A DNA stretch of 64,000 nt from Flaveria trinervia. Lineage: Eukaryota > Streptophyta > Magnoliopsida > Asterales > Asteraceae. Position 1 is the first letter of the stretch; each line of letters starts with the position of its first letter. Position numbers and translations under genes: made by a program. Location of the stretch: positions 99,542,311-99,606,310 of the forward strand of contig CM046452.1 of assembly GCA_025506515.1 (NCBI GenBank), given 5' to 3'. The notes beneath the pieces were generated by a model. The model was not told where the DNA came from and made no database searches. It worked only from the letters and a program-made list of their open reading frames with translations. Below are positions 13,692-25,659 of this stretch, piece by piece.

Positions 13692-14026
13692 GGGTAATTT
13701 GATTCGTAAAATCTTTTGCGTAACAAAATGGGATTAGAATGAAATCTTGTTAAAAATTATGGTGTTTGGTTGGTTAATTTTGAGTGAAATTAAGATTAAT
13801 TTTGAACATTAAATGAGCAAGTAGAATGAATTTTAATTTCAATGAATATTAGAAAAAGATAAAGACTTTGGTGTACACAAGAACACGACTGAAAGCCCTT
13901 GTTGCTTCTTCATTTCATATGAAGCTTAAATTCAATTTTCATCTGTGAACCAATCAAACAAGATTTTGAATAGAATATATTCTAATTCCAATTCTAATTC
14001 CAATGAATTATGTGAATCAAACGGGG
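13692..14026. mobile_element. MITE-like element in the PheRS promoter
   Basis: Between the PheRS start and the beta-galactosidase stop lies a ~335 bp AT-rich block. Its ends are loosely inverted: left GGGTAATTTGATTCGTAAAA, right reverse-complemented CCCCGTTTGATTCACATAAT. The interior contains runs of AATTCCAATTCTAATTCC. This resembles widespread plant MITEs with GTTTGATTC ends. I cannot fix a target duplication. It starts only ~125 bp upstream of the PheRS start codon, so it may contribute promoter sequence. Confidence 0.45.
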
Positions 14027-14405
14027 ATGGATCTAAGTTTGCTATCATATCATCTAAAATTAGGCTCATGTAGCTAGAAACCCTTTGGACTCACAAATGC
14101 GAAAATCTTATGTGCTAGGTTGGTTGTAAAATTTTTAAACCAAATTTGAATCTCCTTTATTAAATTACAAAAAGTTTCATTCTTCTTTACAAAGATATCA
14201 TTTTATGATCTCTACACTCATGTATTTAAATCTAATCATTAAAACAAAAACTTCTTGCAACTTTTGCATAGTTTTTGAGTTTGTTGCTTTTAGTTTTGTT
14301 TCATGTGTCACACTAAACGAAGTTGATGCTTTCTTGCAGACCATATAGCTTGCTTTGCATCAATAACGTCCTCATTTATGTGCAATCGAATCAAACTATT
14401 TGTTC

Positions 14406-17400
14406 TTATTCACATTGTGCATCCACTAAAAGCGACTTAGGCATGCCAGGGCACGGGTCTTGGCCAAAGATTCGTGTCGTATGAGAAACTGAACATTGTC
14501 TTTTCCATAAGCAAGCCTGAAATATCAAAATGCATATCAAGTTGGTGTATGGTTGCAAAAAGTTATGAGTTTTTTACTTTTGCGGAATGAGTGAAACATC
14601 CCTAGTAGGGTGTTACAATCATTTTGCAAAGTAAACAACCAACGGATATGTAAGCCAAAGTAGGTAACCTTTTCAACTATTTGTTGAGAATTAGATGAAT
14701 GGCAGTTGCCAATGGAGTAGCTTTCGCAGTCACCTGCAGGGGTACCATGACTAGCAAACATAATCTTGGAGATGGTTTGTTTTCTAGGACAGCGTAGATG
14801 AACTCTAGGCCCTGGTCTCTGACGAAAATGATCATGTACTTCCCATGAATTTATCCTAGGAGGATGCGAATCCGATACATGCCCACAAACTTTGCTAATC
14901 GAAATAACATCTAGTGACATATTTAACGGGTTCCCATACTCTTCCTCGAACAAAACTAGTAGGTTTTGTGTTGGTTTAAGGAAATACCGCGGTACATTGT
15001 ACCTGTCACACATATGCAGATCTTTTGTTAGCAAAGTAACTATTAAAAGACACACAAATGAGTGTGTAAATAAAGTATTTTGTTATAGTGATAAAAGCAT
15101 ATATTGGATATGTAAGTTTCAAATAAATTAACCATGTTTGTGAAGGAGATCCTGAAGGAGTCTTAAAGGAGACCCAATATCTTCCAATACTTTGGCCATT
15201 GATCCAAACTTCTCCTTTCCCCATGGAACCAAGGTTTAGTGCAATTGGTTTGTTGCCCTTAGGTTCATCAAATGTCGTCTGCAAGTATAAAAAAACATCA
15301 TGTTAGGACACATAAATAGTATGCACAATATGATGATCCTATATGAATCCTTGACCTTAAGTGTATAAGCCTCACCTTATACCATGTTAGCGTACTAGGA
15401 TTCTCGTACTGGTTCCATGAGACGTTACTAGACCCTTCATCCGTGTAAGCAGACAGCTTCTCTCCCAGTAATCCAACCTTTATTAATCAATAAAACACTA
15501 TCAGACGCACTATATTTGAATATTTTCAAAAGACAGTTACAAAAAGTATTTTGCAACCATGCTTACTTGATATCCCCAAGTGTAGCTTGTGAAGTTGAGT
15601 TTCTGAATCATCACCTCCCTTAACCCTGAATGTTTGCGCTCCATAAACGCTCCTGAATCCTTCATAGCTCAAGAGGCCAACAGATTAGCAATGTAGTTAG
15701 TAGTTTCATTCCTTATGTTTTACCTACCACATATGAGTTTAGACACTAAGATTGTATGTAACCTACCGGCAACCCAACCATTACACTCAAGAGAGAAATG
15801 TTATTGATTCCTGGTGAGAATGAAACGACGTCTTCAAGTGTAAAGTTTCTAACTTTACGCCCTCCATATGCAGAACCTAGATGCAGATCAAATGACAATT
15901 CTGTTAGTTACTACAAGAAAGATATCAGTTCAACATATAATCACAAATTCATTCCTACCCACAAGAGCTCCATTCACATATGCATGTAAAACATGTCCAC
16001 GAGAGTTCACTCTAAGCATATACTGAGCTTCTGAGGACTTCTGATGGATGCTATATGTTTACAAAGATCAAGTTTGTATGATTTTCCTCTGGTTAGTCAA
16101 ATGAAATGCACCTTTTCATTAAACATTACCTTGTTATGTGCCACAGATAATCTGATTTGTCTTTTGTAGTATTCATTTGTTCTAGCAATGTATCTGACCT
16201 TAACAAGGTCTGATCAAATTGAGGAATGGATTCAATGAAGGTCTCCCATTGTTGAGGTGAGTCAAACCTTATGATCGGCTTCATTAACCGTGTGTTGACT
16301 TGTGTGCTTACCTGTTGCATTCATAAAACAATAACTGTTAGTATTTCACAGATTCCCAAACAGATTGTTAGACTTCAAGAGACATACCATTGCAGTATTG
16401 AAAACAACATTTTTGCAGTCGGGTAAGATGCTAATCGATTTTGATGGCAAACTATATGAAGAATTCCTAAATACCACTTGAGCAGTTTCTTGACTGTTGT
16501 TATTAAGAAGAAACGCAGCACATTTGCCTGAACTTTGGGCGTACACGTATGCCTGTATGATTAAGTTATATGTATAAACAATTTATAAATAATCCTGATT
16601 AATTAACAGCAAAAACAAATGCTTACATCTTGATCTGTACCCAAATGTTCAATGGTTAACTGTCCATAGAGTAACGCCTTCGAACATTGCTTCAATGTTG
16701 CATGCATATGCTTAAGATGCCCGTATTTTGGTTGTCTGATTATGCCATATTCATCAAGAGGAGCTTGATCATAATATCCTGTTATTATATATGATGCAGA
16801 TGTCCTTCCAAAATTTGTTCCTCCATGATACTGTCATAAAACAAAAGTTACAACTTCATGAATGTCTAATACTACCAGTCAACCCGTTTATGACTCATTT
16901 AGATAAAGGGGTTATAGTCTTGTTAGATTACATGACTTTAACTATGTCTTGTTAAAGATGGTCAACACCCATTATTAACTATCATTGTACGAGTGCATGG
17001 TCTGGTCTACTGTTACCTTTTGCTTCTGTCTTTTGTGTATTTGGTCTACCCACTAGGTAGAAGATATTTTTACTTTATGTAATAGAGTAATTGGGTATGG
17101 TAACATGATGTAGTAGGTAAATTTCTTTCTCTTTATGTACTACTTTTCTATGTATTTTCTGAATTAAGAGTGAGAAAAACAACAAAAAGGAACTCTTCAC
17201 TGCAATATAGCCTGTTTTTTATCCAACAATATAGTGTTCTTGATCTTGATACTTCTCTTGTTAACAAGTGGTATCAGAGCCTTCAAAAGATGACCGACCT
17301 ACAGCTAATTGGTGGTGTGAAGAAACTAAATGCTCAGAACTATAAGGTCTGGGTTACATGTTTGTCTTCGTATTTGCAGGGGCAGGACCTGTGGGAAGGG

Positions 17401-20400
17401 TCCAAGGGAACGATACCGTTCAACCCGCAAGAGAAAACCAAGAAGGTGTGCTGAGGAATGGAAGGTCAAGGCTGGAATGCCCTATTATTTTGAAGACGAC
17501 AGTGGAAGAAGAATTACTTGAACACATAAAAGACTCCACAAGTCCTAAGGCGGCTTGGGACACTCTGGCTGAAGTTTTGTTGAAGAAGAACGATGCTCGC
17601 TTGCAGTTCCTAGAGAACGAGTTACTAGCTATAACCCAAAAAGATCTAACGATTGTTCAATACTTCAACAAGGTTAAGACGTTATGTAGAGAAATTGGTG
17701 ATTTGGATCAAGAAGCGGTTATAGGAGAAGCAAGGATGAAACGCATCATCATACATGGGTTGAAGCCTGAATATCGAAGTTTTGTTGCTGTAATTCAGGG
17801 CTGGCCTACACAACCCATGATAGGCGAATTTGAAAATCTGCTAGCGAGTCAAGAGGCTCTAGCAAAGCAGATGGGCTCGGTCTCTTTGAGTTCATCCACT
17901 ACAGCAGAAGCAGAAGCACTATATGCAAGCAAAAGCAAGGTTAGGTCTCGCAAACCGTATGCAACTAAACATAAGTTCGATAAAGGCCGAGATCAAGAAT
18001 CGTTTGAGAAAAAAGCTAGTGATCGTATGAAGCAGTCAAACGAGAAGAAGTTTTTCGATGGTAAAAGATTCCCGTATAAGTGTTATGTATGTGGTAGGAG
18101 AGGGCACATGGCAAAGGACTGTCGGTCTAAGCAACAAGAAGAAGGAAATGTTGCTAATGTTGAAGTTGAAGAAGGTTGGGACACAGAAGCATTTGTGGCT
18201 CAAACCGATGAAGTTACAGCCCTCACTGCAACCACAGAACACCAGTCGAATACCTTAGATAACTGGATTGTAGATTCGGGATGTTCGAATCACATGACAG
18301 GCGACAAGAGTTGGTTACACAATGTTATCAAGTATGGTGGTAGCAAGGTTGTTGTCATTGCTGACAATCTAAACATCAAATTGCTCATATGGGGACGTGA
18401 AATTCCCATCACATAAGCAAAGATCCGATCTAACCTTAAGGATGTGTATCATGTTCCAGGAATGAAGAAGAACTTAATTTCAGTTCCCCATATCACAGAA
18501 GATAATCATTATGTGGTGTTCGGTCCTCAAGATGTGAAGATTTACAAAGATTTCAAGACCACCTCCACACCAATTCTGCAGGGTATAAAGAAGGAAACTG
18601 TGTATGTGTTGGCGGTTGAATCAGCATATGTAGAAAAGACGAAAAGCAACCATACAGCCGACTTGTGGCATCAAAGGCTAGGCTATGTGAGCTACCATAA
18701 GTTGGGTCTTATGATGGACCGAAGTCTTGTGAATGGGCTGCCTAAGGTACCAGTTGATAAAGAAACTGTGTGTTGTGGATGCCAGTATGGAAAAGCAACA
18801 CAACAACCCTACGAGAAGTCAGGGTATCACGCACAGAAAAATCTCGAACTTGTGCACTCAGACGTTCTTGGTCGTGTGAAGCAACCCTCGGTTAAAGGCT
18901 TAAAATATATGGTGACTTTTATTGATGATTACTCCCGATACACTTGGGTCTATTTCATGAAAGAGAAGTCTGAGGTATTTTCAAAGTTTAAGGATTTTGA
19001 AATTGATTTAGAGAGGATGACTCAAAGAAATATAAAGTGTCTTCGATCAGATAACGGAGGCGAGTACCTAGCTGCCGACTTCAGTGAGTATCTAAAGCGA
19101 AAGAGAATAAGAAGACAATTTTCTTGTCCTAACACGCCTCAGCAAAACGGGATTGCGGAGCGTAAGAATCGGCACCTAGGAGATGTTTCAAGAAGTATGT
19201 TGCACGAAAAGAACATGCCCGGTCGTTTCTGGGCAAAGGCGATGAATACTGCAGCTTATGTAATCAACAGATTACCGTCACAAACCATGGAGTATGTTTC
19301 ACCACTCGAGAGGTTAGCGCAAACCAAACCATCCGTGAGTTATTTTCGTGTTTTTTGGTGCATTTGCTATGTATTTAGACCTCATCATTTATGACATAAA
19401 ATGGATAAAAGAGCTGTACGATGTGTGTTTGTGGGGTATGATCCGGAAAGAAAAGGCTGGAGATGTTGTGATCCAAACACGGGAAAAATTCACGTTTCAA
19501 GGAATGTAATTTTGATGAGAACTCAGCTTGGTGGTCTAGCGATAACAAGTTGTTACCAGATTCCGAAGAACTTAAGAGTGAACTTAGAAACTCACAAGTG
19601 GCACTTAATTTTGAAGATTATGATCAGGTGGTTGAGAACTTAAACCCAGCTGATAAGGCTGCTGAATTAAACCATGATATGCAAGTCACTGGAGCTGTAC
19701 ATGAACCGAGAACCAATCTGAGAAGGTCGACTAGAGAAAGACACCCAAACCCAAAATATGCTAATCTAGCTCTTGTAGTGGATGCAGTTGCCGAACCCAA
19801 AAGTTATGATGAAGCATGTGTTCAAAGCGTGTGGGTTGAAGCAATGAAGGTTGAGATGATAGCTTTAGTTTCGAATGAAACTTGGCAACTAACACCCAAG
19901 CCAACAGGTGTAAGTCCAGTTTCATGCAAATGGGTGTTCAAATTAAAACAACGACCAGATGGCACGATTGAGAGATATAAAGCTCGTCTTGTCGCTCGTG
20001 GATTATCACAAACATATGGGGTAGATTATGAAGATACAATCAGCCCAGTGGCAAAACTGACAACAATACGGGTTGTGTTAGTAGTGGCTATTAGCAAAGG
20101 ATGGGAAATGTGGCAAATGGATGTTAATAATGCATTCCTTTATGGCGATCTTGATCATATGATATACATGGACCAGCCTATGGGTTTTGTAGACAAAGAA
20201 CATCCAGATTATGTTTGCAAATTGAGGAAGGCGATCTACGGTCTGAAATAATCGCCTCGAGCATGGTTCGGTAAAATAGGTGAATTCTTGAACAAAATGA
20301 CTTCAAACTAACAGGTGCAGATCCAAGTCTATTTGTCAAAGAAACTGGTGACAATGTGGCGATAGTGCTTGTCTATGTGGATGACTTGATTATTACTGGT

Positions 20401-23400
20401 GGTGCTCTCGAAGAGATCAAACAACTCAAAGAGAATTTGTGTATTAGATTCAAAATGAAGGATCTTGGTAAACTTATTCACTTTTTGGGTTTGGAACTGG
20501 ACTACAGGTGTGATGAGGTAACTTTACACCAAACCAAGTATTCCTTTGATTTACTACATAAATTTGGCATGCTTATGTGCAAGGGAGCTGCAAATCCTAT
20601 TGAGCCAGGTACCCGGTTAACTTCCGACCAAGGCAGAGAACTTCAGGATCCAACAGAGTATCGACAGCTTGTTGGAAGTTTGATTTATCTTATTTTGACT
20701 CGACCCGACATTTCATATGTTGTTGGAGTCTTGAGTCGGTATATGCAATGTCCAAGAAAACAACATTGGATTGCTATGCGTAGAGTTCTCAAGTATGTTA
20801 AAACGACAATAGGCCAGGGAGTTCGGTTCAAGAGGGAGATTGATCACAGTTGTATGGCTTTTGTGATGCGGATTACGGTGGTGACTTAGATACAAGAAGG
20901 TGCACCACCGGGTATGTGTTCATGTATGGGTCGAGCGCGATCTCATGGTGTAGCAAGCGACAACCTACTGTATCGTTGTCGACCACAAAGGCTGAATATC
21001 GTGTCGCTGCTGTTTCGACTCAAGAATATGTGTGGCTTGTTCGATTATTGAAAGAATTGGGGCAGAAAGTATCATATCCTATCACACTTCATTGTGACAA
21101 TATGTCTGCTATTAAACTTGCAGAAAACCCAATTTTCCACGCACGAACAAAGCACATCGAAGTTCACTACCATTTCGTTCGAGAGAAGGTTCTAACTAGT
21201 GAAGTTTATCTGAAGCAGATTGACACTAAAGAGCAGGTTGCAGATGCATTCACTAAAGGTTATCTGGGCCAAAGTTATCAACTTTCTGCAAGTTAATGGT
21301 TTAGGAAAGTTGGGTGTTGAGAGGGAGTGTTAAAGATGGTCAACACCCATTATTAACTATCATTGTACGAGTGCATGGTCTGGTCTAGTGTTACCTTTTG
21401 CTTCTATCTTTTGTGTATTGGTCTACCCACTAGGTAGAAGATATTTTTACTTTAATGTAATAGAGTAATTGGGTATGGTAGCATGATGTAGTAGGTAAAC
21501 TTCTTCTCTTGATGTACTATTTTTCTATGTATTTTCTGAACTAAGAGTGAGAAAAACAACAAAAAGGAACTCTTCACTACAATATAGGTTCCCTGTTTTT
21601 TATCCAACAATATAGTGTTCTTGATCTTGATACTTCTCTTGTTTAACATGTCCTGGTTAGACTTTATGTTTTTAATACAAATGTTTAAATTCATCAGTTC
21701 AACCTGCCAACCGTCCCATGTTCAGAAATAATAATACCATTGCAAATTAGTACCATATAGTAATTTACAAAGCTTCCATTCATCTTTACAACGAATAATG
21801 TTGTATGATAGGCAAGATCTTGGGCTGATCTCAGTTTCACATCTTGTCCATATGCTTGTAAGCTTCAAACACCAGTAAGTTAATCAGTATCAATCGGGTT
21901 ATGAGTTTCGTTATAGGTAGTAGGGGAGTAAGTATTTACAAAGAAGTCCAGTTTTCGGTCCACATGGAAGGCTTGTTTGGCGAGTTTGGTCCTTTCCATG
22001 TCTCACCGCATCTCATCCCATTGCATGTGTTAATCTGCATGATGCATATGTTTGGCTTTAAAAGTCAATATGTAACTGAGGTATTGTGTACAAGTACAAG
22101 ACACGAACCACTGGACCAGGGGCGTCGTCTTGCTTGCACATCATCCACGGTTCACTTGTGTTTTGGCTAAGCGCCATTCGCACAGTCCAGTCGAGGTATC
22201 GTGGTCCATCCTCATGAAAAGCTCCTTCAACGATCTGGTACTCGTTCTCTATCTAACAAGTTAAGGGTAAAAGATAATTTTTTTAGTGGATGTAAAGGTG
22301 ATCGGGTCAGCTTAGGTTTATACGTACACTTTTCTTTATCATTGATAAAAACTACAAAACAAACTTAACCCGACCCGATCACTTTAAGTTGCAAAAAGAA
22401 ATAAAGTTGCAACCTGTGTTAGAATAATTGGGCCTCCTTGTGAATGAAACAGGTTCTCTGCCTTCATCATGTTCACGATTTTAGTTGTGAAGTTTTGCAT
22501 ATGATGCTGCAGAGAGCAAATTGAAGCTTGAGAATCCTCTAATTTGGTTTAATTAACATTTTGTCTGTATTAATATAAATTTAGGAATACAAACCTAGGT
22601 ATTATATAAAAAATAATGATGAGTTTAAATTTGAGAAATTATTTCTGATTTTGACTTTGACTTTGACTTTGACTAAGAGGGTCAAATATGTGGTTACCTT
22701 AAATGGTTTATTGTTGGTTCGGAAGAGGATGCCAGGAACATCATGCAACCAAAACGGCAATCCTCTGAAAGATAGAATCAAAGTGAACGATTTGCGACCC
22801 GAAAGCTAAGTTAGAGTCAATAGTGTGAATGGTTTTGGTTATGATTTCTTACCCGTAACTCCATTCGGCCTCGATGAAGGGCCCGATCCGAAGACTTACA
22901 TAAAGCCCTTGTCGTTGGACTTCCTTAATGAAGCTTACTATGTCATTTCTTCCGGTAAAGTCATACTGCAAGTTCCTCCAGCAAAAACTAAAATATTGTT
23001 AATGCAAGCATTTCTTTTCTGGTACAAATTGTTAACAGGACCAGATCCGGCTAAGGCGTTAAGCCTGATGAAATCATCTTCAATTAAACCGATGGGACTG
23101 GTGGAACCAGCGAGCTGACCAGTGGTTGAACCGGATTTCAATTTTTTTTTCTTTTCAAAATCTCATTTACTGATTAATTCATTATTTCGGGCTCATATTT
23201 TCAAAATCTCATTTACTGATTAAATATATGAAGTTCATATATTGTATTAACATTGCAAATTCACACAAAATGATAATTTAGTTCCGTATTAGTCATATAC
23301 ATATCTTTTAGCTTTTACTAAATCTGGTTTTCGAAACTGGTCCAATCAACCGAAAAAGAGAGTGTTGAATGACCAGTCTAGTTATGAAAACATCGATGTG

Positions 23401-23873
23401 GAAGTTGATAGAGAGACCGACCTGGCCGGGTTGCGGCTCATGAAGGTTCCAAAAGACATAAGTTTGTATGCAATCCAGACCACCTTGCTTGGCTTTAGAT
23501 ATCAATGATGGCCACATCTGCCAACAGTTTAATTTGGATAATATATAGTGTGGTCAAGTGCGTCACAACGACACCATCAATGTATTACAAAATTTTAATA
23601 TCCTGGATATAATATCATTGGTTACTTAACATGCATGTATCATTGTAATGTGAAGTACTTTTAATCAAGTTATCATATAGTAAGAATTGAAAGAGAAAAT
23701 ATGCATACATCAGGTGTGCTTCGAGGATAATGAATTGAACCCGAGAACAAAATCTTGCGACGCCCATCTATGATAAGTGATCTCCCGTCATAGCTCACGT
23801 TTGCCCCCTTCACCGCCACGATAGCATCACCAACCACCACTAGGAGTACAATCCACCATACAAAACACACCAT
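14406..23873 (-). CDS. Secreted beta-galactosidase (GH35) with SUEL lectin domain
   Basis: Cell-wall/apoplastic exo-beta-galactosidase of plant BGAL type. Eighteen exons join in phase to 806 aa: 23709-23873, 23422-23517, 22853-22965, 22698-22764, 22414-22506, 22109-22252, 21940-22034, 21754-21862, 16627-16830, 16388-16552, 16130-16311, 15959-16050, 15767-15876, 15567-15659, 15376-15477, 15133-15278, 14669-15002, 14406-14516. A hydrophobic signal peptide (~1-22) precedes ANVSYDGRSLIIDG. The GH35 barrel holds the acid/base Glu in IENEY (~182) and the nucleophile Glu in WTENW (~253). The jelly-roll part includes LNLGSMGKGEVWINGQSIGR, and residues ~726-806 form a Cys-rich galactose-binding (SUEL) lectin domain ending LLVDAQCE. 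The closest Arabidopsis relatives by memory are of the BGAL16/BGAL6 type. Intron 8 (16831-21753) holds a 4.7 kb antisense Copia element, yet all exons and splice sites look intact. The acceptor of exon 14 (near 15660) has a weak pyrimidine tract. Confidence 0.94.
16950..17276 (+). repeat. 5' LTR of the Copia element
   Basis: 327 bp, beginning TGTTAAAGATGG and ending TTGTTAACA, nearly identical to 21328-21648. It should carry the element's promoter; its plus-strand transcription would be antisense to the host gene. Confidence 0.93.
17279..17290 (+). other. Primer-binding site (tRNA-iMet type)
   Basis: TGGTATCAGAGC begins two bases after the 5' LTR. This is the standard plant LTR-retrotransposon primer site, complementary to the 3' end of initiator methionine tRNA. 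Confidence 0.9.
17290..21296 (+). pseudogene. Copia gag-pol polyprotein, disrupted
   Basis: Starts MTDLQLIGGVKKLNAQNYKV. Recognisable in order: gag with UBN2/retrotran-gag region (about 17500-17900); CCHC zinc knuckle (CYVCGRRGHMAKDC, ~18080); protease with DSG (~18275); GAG-pre-integrase and integrase with conserved Asp/Asp/Glu, including FIDDYSR and SDNGGEY (~18660-19320); reverse transcriptase (~19850-20500, with YVDD at ~20375); RNase H (~20850-21230, HCDNMSAIKLA). Broken by a frameshift near 17450, TAA at 18414, TGA at 19392, a frameshift near 19515, TAA at 20249, and further frameshifts near 20285 and 20840. Each of the three nonsense codons fits a C-to-T change of CAA or CGA, as in methylated, silenced elements. 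Not functional. Confidence 0.93.
21317..21327 (+). other. Polypurine tract of the Copia element
   Basis: TTGAGAGGGAG lies immediately before the 3' LTR, the expected place for priming plus-strand DNA synthesis. Confidence 0.85.
21328..21648 (+). repeat. 3' LTR of the Copia element
   Basis: 321 bp, begins TGTTAAAGATGG and ends GTTTAACA. It differs from the 5' LTR by about nine substitutions and a few small indels, the largest a ~4 bp difference near 21590. Confidence 0.93.
22293..22386. repeat. Small foldback in beta-galactosidase intron 5
   Basis: GGTGATCGGGTCAGCTTAGG at the left and AACCCGACCCGATCACTTTA at the right are near-complementary arms with a ~45 base loop, filling most of the short intron 22253-22413. 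It may be a MITE relic. Confidence 0.6.
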
Positions 23874-25134
23874 CTCTTAATTTATCTCTCTAAAACAAAA
23901 TGAATAAAAGGAATTTTGTGTATGAAGTTACATCAGAATTGTGTTGTGTTGTGAGATAGAAAGAGACGGCGGAGTTGTTAAAGAAAATAAAACATATATG
24001 TTGCATTGCACGGCAAACATGGTGATTATAGGTTGGTGTGTGTTGAGTGTGACAATTGTTTAAGTGTGAACGTTATTATATTTTTTTTTACTTTTATACA
24101 TATATTTAGGGGAGGCAAAGAACATTACCGACACGTCACATTTATGATCCTTTTTGCGAAGAGATGATCTTTTTTGGGTGTATATCCAAAAATTATGTAA
24201 CAAATTTGTTTGGTGGTTGGGTGATTAGATTAAATGATTTAACTTAGTAAGTATGGTGTTACGTGTTGTAATAACAATGCTTGATATGAAATTACTCAGA
24301 CTAAATATTGTTAGCGTCAGTTGGACTTTGATATATTGAGTACTGATATCAAGTTAGAATAGATGTATTTGTATTCTACTTTCTTTTACTTACATGTTAA
24401 TTCGAAACCTGTAGAAAACATATTTTTTATCGGAATTTGAAACGTCAGGATGGTATCGTATTGGGTGAACACACTCAGTATCTTAGAACCAATTTGATAA
24501 TCGTTTAACTTCAAGCCGGAGCTCAAGCACAATATGCTTCTAGAATTAGTACATATAACGTATTGGAACAAAAATATTCTTTTTATTCAATGGGTTTAAC
24601 CGTCTTTTAAAATATTGTTGATGTAAATTTGAGGTTTGTTACCAATCTATGATGACTACTTTATTCTATAGTGCTTTCTTCATAGGAAGCGATGTTGATG
24701 ACGATGAAGCAAATATGGTGGTTGAGGTTGGTGGTTGCGGCCTTGCGGGGAAACGGCACAATGTTACAATTAAAGGTGGCTGGTGGTAAGGCGTCACCTG
24801 TAATGCATTGGCTCAAAGTTAATAGTTGTAGAGAGGAACTGAGTATGGTGGAAGTTGTAGATACAACTATACAAGAGTTGGAGACGGATGAATTGTTTTG
24901 TCTTATACATCACACAACCAAAAAAAATCACATAGACATCACTTCATGTCATATTATCTCATGCACGCACACCGGTTTATAAAATATTTATGTAATCGCT
25001 ATAATAACAATAAACAATACCAGTGAATAAATTAATAAATACTCTAACTTAAAACAAAATGTTGCATTGTACACTAATCCTTCTAGAGTAAATAATGAAT
25101 TACACTTACTTATAATGCATTTCAATATCAATAT
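23874..25134. other. Divergent intergenic region
   Basis: This space separates the minus-strand beta-galactosidase start from the SINE and the plus-strand zf-4CXXC gene, so it must carry the beta-galactosidase promoter. A short open stretch near 24692-24982 is rich in V/G/E codons but matches nothing I know and lacks a supporting gene structure. Confidence 0.5.
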
Positions 25135-25403
25135 TTTTTTGAACGGTTAATGAATAATTTTTAAGCCTGGTCACCCGGGTAAACCCAATGACGAAAGGCC
25201 ACTCACGTCCGCGAACACAGACAGCGCTGGTGACCCAACTTGCCCACCATTCCAAGGGAAACCCACCACCTAAAGGCCCACTATGGTAAAACCCTTGGCC
25301 CACTAAAAACATATTGCGTCTAGTGAGACTCCAACCTATGACCTTCACTTTAAAAAATCATATGATGCCTCCTCCTAAACCAGTTAATATAAAACTCATT
25401 GAT
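25135..25403 (-). mobile_element. SINE retrotransposon with 16 bp target duplication
   Basis: A 269 bp element on the minus strand. ATTTCAATATCAATAT occurs perfectly at both ends (25119-25134 and 25404-25419) as a 16 bp target-site duplication. The minus-strand 5' part resembles a tRNA-type Pol III promoter: an A-box-like TTAACTGGTTTAGG and a B-box-like GGTTGGAGTCT ~55 bases later. The 3' end is an A run (AAAAAAA, 25134-25140 on the other strand). There is no coding capacity; an apparent frame at 25106-25348 is just the element. It lies ~260 bp upstream of the zf-4CXXC start codon. Confidence 0.85.
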
Positions 25404-25659
25404 ATTTCAATATCAATATCAGATAGAAAAAAAAAACAAATACAAATATTAAGTGATTAAAAATGAGAGTAATATTATTTTTTGGAATTTACTAATATAA
25501 TTCATAATTTTATACAAAAATTGACATGCCACTTGGTAATAATATAAGGTTACTTTGCTTTTGAAAATTCAAAATTAGTATCCGTTGGGACTTTCATAGT
25601 GTGTCCGAGTAACTTACTGCAGTTGTTCTCCTATCGCCATTGAAGCAAATCTCACAACA

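Larger units (their letters stand above)
16950..21648 (+). mobile_element. Ty1/Copia LTR retrotransposon, degenerate
   Basis: A complete but decayed Copia element of ~4.7 kb, antisense in intron 8 of the beta-galactosidase gene. It has two LTRs starting TG and ending CA, a primer-binding site of initiator-Met tRNA type right after the 5' LTR, a purine tract before the 3' LTR, and gag-protease-integrase-RT-RNase H in Copia order. Target duplication: TGTCT at 16945-16949 and TGTCC at 21649-21653, with one mismatch. The coding part has nonsense codons and frameshifts, so it cannot move by itself. By eye about nine substitutions separate the LTRs, a modest age. Confidence 0.95.

Noticed and set aside
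24692..24982. 96-codon plus-strand frame upstream of the SINE
   Set aside because: No family resemblance; another frame over the same DNA looks just as protein-like, and no start or splice context supports it.
25106..25348. 80-codon minus-strand frame
   Set aside because: It is the body of the SINE; the 16 bp duplication and A tail explain the sequence better than a protein gene.
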